Shown one piece after another: positions 5,899-8,051 of a DNA stretch of 8,051 bases. This DNA is from Actinobacteria bacterium RBG_16_64_13. GTDB lineage: Bacteria > Actinomycetota > Thermoleophilia > RBG-16-64-13. The notes beneath the pieces were generated by a model. The model ran no database searches. It saw nothing but the letters and a program-made list of their open reading frames with translations, and was not told the origin of the DNA. Positions within the stretch are counted from its first letter, which is position 1. Every line of letters begins with the position of its first letter. Where the stretch lies: contig MELN01000075.1 of the NCBI GenBank assembly GCA_001768675.1, forward strand, positions 4,712-12,762, read 5' to 3'. The translations under genes were made by a program, and so were the position numbers.

Positions 5899-5931
5899 CC
5901 CCGATACTACGTCGGGGTGAGTTCTTTTTCT
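5899..5931 (+). promoter_or_regulatory. Terminator-like hairpin in the acs leader (attenuator candidate)
   Basis: CCCCGA (5899-5904) pairs with TCGGGG (5912-5917) across a seven-base loop. A T-rich stretch (TTCTTTTTCT) follows within a few bases. Stem followed by U-run is the shape of an intrinsic terminator on the plus strand. No plus-strand gene lies upstream in the window, so it would act on the acs leader itself, about 40 bases before the start codon. The stem is only six pairs, so it may be weak or conditional. Confidence 0.45.
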
Positions 5932-5955
5932 ATCAAACGTGCACCGGAGGAAACT

Positions 5956-7917
5956 GTGGCAAACGAAGCCCCTGACGAGAAGATCTTTGACGTTCCGGCT
6001 GAGTTCCGGAAGACCGCCTGGATCTCGAGCATGGACCAGTACCAGGAGATGTACCGGCGTTCTCTCGACGACGCCGACGCGTTCTGGGCGGAGCAGGCCG
6101 ACAAGAGACTGGATTGGTTCAAGAAGTGGGACAGCGTGCAGAACCACGACTTCGCCGAGGCGAAGATCCGCTGGTTCGAAGGCGGCAAGCTCAACGTGTC
6201 CCACAACTGCCTTGACAGACATTTGGACACTCCGGTAGCTAACAAGGTCGCCTACTACTTCGAGGGCGACTCCCCCGAGTCCACCCGGACCATCACCTAT
6301 AAGCAGCTCTGGGAAGAGGTCACCAAATTCGCCAACGTGCTCAAGAAGAGGGGCGTCAAAAAGGGCGATCGGGTAGTCATCTACCTGCCCATGATCCCCG
6401 AACTCCCCGTAGCCATGCTGGCCTGCTCACGTATCGGCGCCGTCCACTGCGTGGTCTTCGGCGGTTTTTCGGCTGAAGCCCTGCGCGACCGCGTTATCAA
6501 TGCTGAAGCCAGCCTCATGATCACCGCCGACACCGGTCTCCGCGGCGGCCGTCCGACCCCGCTCAAGACCGCCGCCGACGCCGCCATGGCCGAGAGCCCC
6601 TCAGTCAAAGCCTGCATCGTGGTCAAGCATACCGGCGTGGCCGATATCCCCTGGGTCGATGGCCGCGACACCTGGTACCACGAAGAACTGGCGGCTCCCG
6701 GCATCACCACCGATTGCCCCTGCGAGCAGATGGATGCCGAAGATCCGCTCTTCATCCTCTACACATCCGGCTCGACGGGCAAACCCAAGGGCGTCATGCA
6801 CACCACGGGGGGCTACCTGCTCTTCGCCAGCATGACCCACGAGCTGATCTTCGACTACCATCCCGAGCAGGTCTATTGGTGCACCGCCGACATCGGCTGG
6901 GTCACGGGCCACACCTACATCGTGTACGGTCCGTTGGCCAACGGCGCCACCGGTGTCCTCTTCGAGGGTATCCCGAGCTACCCAGGCCCCGACCGCTTCT
7001 GGTCGGTGGTGGAGAAGTACAAGGTCAACATCTTCTACACCGCCCCCACCGCCCTTCGGGCCATCGCCCGCGAAGGCGATGACTGGGTCAAGAAGCACGA
7101 CCTGTCCTCCCTGCGCGTCCTGGGCACCGTGGGCGAGCCGATCAACCCGGAAGTGTGGCTCTGGTACCACGACCTCATCGGTGGCGGACGTTGCCCGATC
7201 GTCGACACCTGGTGGCAGACAGAGACGGGCGGCATCCTGATCACGCCGCTGCCGGGTGCCATGAAGATCAAGCCGGGTTCGGCCACCCTCCCCTTCTTCG
7301 GTGTCGAGCCGGTACTCGTGGACGAGAACGGCGAAGAGATCACCGGGCCGGGCGTGGGCAACCTGTGCATGCGTCGTCCTTGGCCGGGCATGATGCGCGG
7401 CGTGTACGGCGAGGCCGAGCGTTTCAAAGAGACCTACTTCGTGCAGTATCCAGGCTTGTACTTCACGGGCGACGGCTGCCGCCGCGATAACGACGGCTAC
7501 CACTGGATCACCGGCCGCGTGGACGACGTCATCAACGTGTCGGGCCACCGCATGGGTACCGCCGAAGTCGAGTCCGCTCTGGTCAGCCACGACACCGTGG
7601 CTGAAGCCGCCGTGGTGGGCATGCCTCACGCGATCAAAGGGCAGGGCATCTACGCCTTTGTCACCTTGAACGCGGGCATCGAACCCTCCGACGAACTGAA
7701 GAAGGAACTCGTCAAGCACGTGCGCACCGAGATCGGCCCCATCGCCACTCCGGACGTCATCCAGTGGGCTCCCGGCCTGCCGAAGACTCGTAGCGGCAAG
7801 ATCATGCGCCGTATCCTCAAGAAGATCGCCGCCAACGAGATCAACGATCTGGGCGATACCTCCACTTTGGCCGACCCGAGCGTGGTCGACAATCTGGTGG
7901 AGCACCGCCACCAGTAA
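5956..7917 (+). CDS. acs: Acetyl-CoA synthetase (AMP-forming)
   Basis: A 653-residue acetate:CoA ligase that activates acetate with ATP to acetyl-AMP and then acetyl-CoA; full length for the family. Visible motifs: YTSGSTGKPKGV (269-280), the ATP-binding loop; WWQTETGG (419-426), whose second Trp closes the pocket and favours acetate over longer acids; YFTGDG and ITGRVDDVINVSGHRMGTAEVE with the hinge aspartate; and PKTRSGKIMRRIL, whose Lys615 is the catalytic lysine that is reversibly acetylated in well-studied homologues. The N-terminal domain keeps CSRIGAVHCVVFGGFSAEAL. I chose GTG 5956 because GGAGG stands five bases upstream and the protein then begins VANEAPDEK, as expected. The longer open frame to 5830 would translate the leader hairpin. 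It is divergent from the 2-oxoacid dehydrogenase cluster, ends with its own terminator, and its codons lean strongly to G/C-ending forms, consistent with good expression. Confidence 0.97.
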   Translation: MANEAPDEKIFDVPAEFRKTAWISSMDQYQEMYRRSLDDADAFWAEQADKRLDWFKKWDSVQNHDFAEAKIRWFEGGKLNVSHNCLDRHLDTPVANKVAYYFEGDSPESTRTITYKQLWEEVTKFANVLKKRGVKKGDRVVIYLPMIPELPVAMLACSRIGAVHCVVFGGFSAEALRDRVINAEASLMITADTGLRGGRPTPLKTAADAAMAESPSVKACIVVKHTGVADIPWVDGRDTWYHEELAAPGITTDCPCEQMDAEDPLFILYTSGSTGKPKGVMHTTGGYLLFASMTHELIFDYHPEQVYWCTADIGWVTGHTYIVYGPLANGATGVLFEGIPSYPGPDRFWSVVEKYKVNIFYTAPTALRAIAREGDDWVKKHDLSSLRVLGTVGEPINPEVWLWYHDLIGGGRCPIVDTWWQTETGGILITPLPGAMKIKPGSATLPFFGVEPVLVDENGEEITGPGVGNLCMRRPWPGMMRGVYGEAERFKETYFVQYPGLYFTGDGCRRDNDGYHWITGRVDDVINVSGHRMGTAEVESALVSHDTVAEAAVVGMPHAIKGQGIYAFVTLNAGIEPSDELKKELVKHVRTEIGPIATPDVIQWAPGLPKTRSGKIMRRILKKIAANEINDLGDTSTLADPSVVDNLVEHRHQ

Positions 7918-7940
7918 CCGGCGACACATACCAGCACGTA

Positions 7941-7968
7941 AGAAGGGCGGCCGCAAGGTCGCCCTTCT
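7941..7968 (+). terminator. Terminator after acs, GCAA tetraloop
   Basis: AGAAGGGCG (7941-7949) pairs with CGCCCTTCT (7960-7968). The stem continues through a G-T pair and CC/GG to close on a GCAA tetraloop (7953-7956), a 12-pair stem with a stable GNRA loop. It starts 23 bases after the acs stop. The downstream tract (CGTTGGGG) is poor in U, as often seen in GC-rich genomes, so termination efficiency is uncertain. Confidence 0.75.
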
Positions 7969-8006
7969 CGTTGGGGCGGAAGGCGACACCGGACAAGTGC
8001 CATTGG

Positions 8007-8040
8007 GCGCCATTGACATTCTGGCGCAGAAAAAAGGAGG
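8007..8040 (+). promoter_or_regulatory. Small inverted repeat and ribosome-binding-site-like sequence at the right edge
   Basis: GCGCCA (8007-8012) and TGGCGC (8022-8027) form a six-pair stem around a nine-base loop. AAGGAGG follows at 8034-8040, preceded by a run of A. No start codon occurs in the remaining 11 bases, so if this is a ribosome binding site its gene begins just beyond the window. A short direct repeat GCCATTG occurs at 7999-8005 and 8009-8015. Confidence 0.3.
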
Positions 8041-8051
8041 CCCGCCGAAGC

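Noticed and set aside
5830..5955. An N-terminal extension of acs to 5830
   Set aside because: It would translate the presumed promoter and leader hairpin, has no family conservation, and a good ribosome binding site precedes GTG 5956.
8013..8018. A perfect -35 hexamer (TTGACA) near the right edge
   Set aside because: The -10 position 16-18 bases on is GC-rich and overlaps the ribosome-binding-like sequence, with no -10 match in the window.
6601..8019. A 472-codon open frame on the minus strand opposite acs
   Set aside because: It mirrors the acs coding frame, runs across the acs terminator, has no recognisable domain, and long antisense frames are expected opposite GC-rich, biased codons.

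Overview
This is a GC-rich bacterial window (roughly 60% or more by eye), gene-dense, with several GTG starts, strong purine-rich ribosome binding sites and very short intergenic gaps. I cannot assign a taxon. The separate E1-alpha and E1-beta subunits are of the type found in Gram-positive bacteria, thermophiles and many deep-branching phyla, unlike the single-chain E1 of enterobacteria.

The layout is two divergent transcription units split by a short control region at about 5771-5955. Leftward (minus strand), in transcription order, come: a beta-CASP metallo-beta-lactamase ribonuclease (5770-4379); the remnant of a zinc-dependent alcohol dehydrogenase that has lost its middle (4376-4108); the E1-alpha and E1-beta subunits of a pyruvate or branched-chain 2-oxoacid dehydrogenase (4059-2980 and 2977-1997); two tandem nitroreductase-family flavoproteins (1982-1236 and 1191-448); two strong GC-rich hairpins (443-412 and 403-372); and the start of the E2 lipoyl acyltransferase (347 to beyond the left edge). 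Rightward (plus strand) is a complete acetyl-CoA synthetase gene (5956-7917) with a terminator-like hairpin in its leader and a GNRA-loop terminator after its stop. The last ~80 bases hold a small inverted repeat and a ribosome-binding-site-like sequence facing off the right edge.

The genes centre on acetyl-CoA supply: the leftward complex would make acyl-CoA from a 2-oxoacid oxidatively, and the rightward enzyme makes acetyl-CoA from acetate and ATP. The unusual part is the pair of closely related nitroreductase-like genes placed between E1-beta and E2, a position where a dehydrogenase operon normally runs straight from E1 to E2. Their role is not evident from sequence. The other point of note is the alcohol dehydrogenase scar just upstream of E1-alpha, in which the N- and C-terminal ends of the protein are recognisable but lie in different frames. 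I saw no RNA genes, CRISPR arrays, insertion sequences or phage genes.
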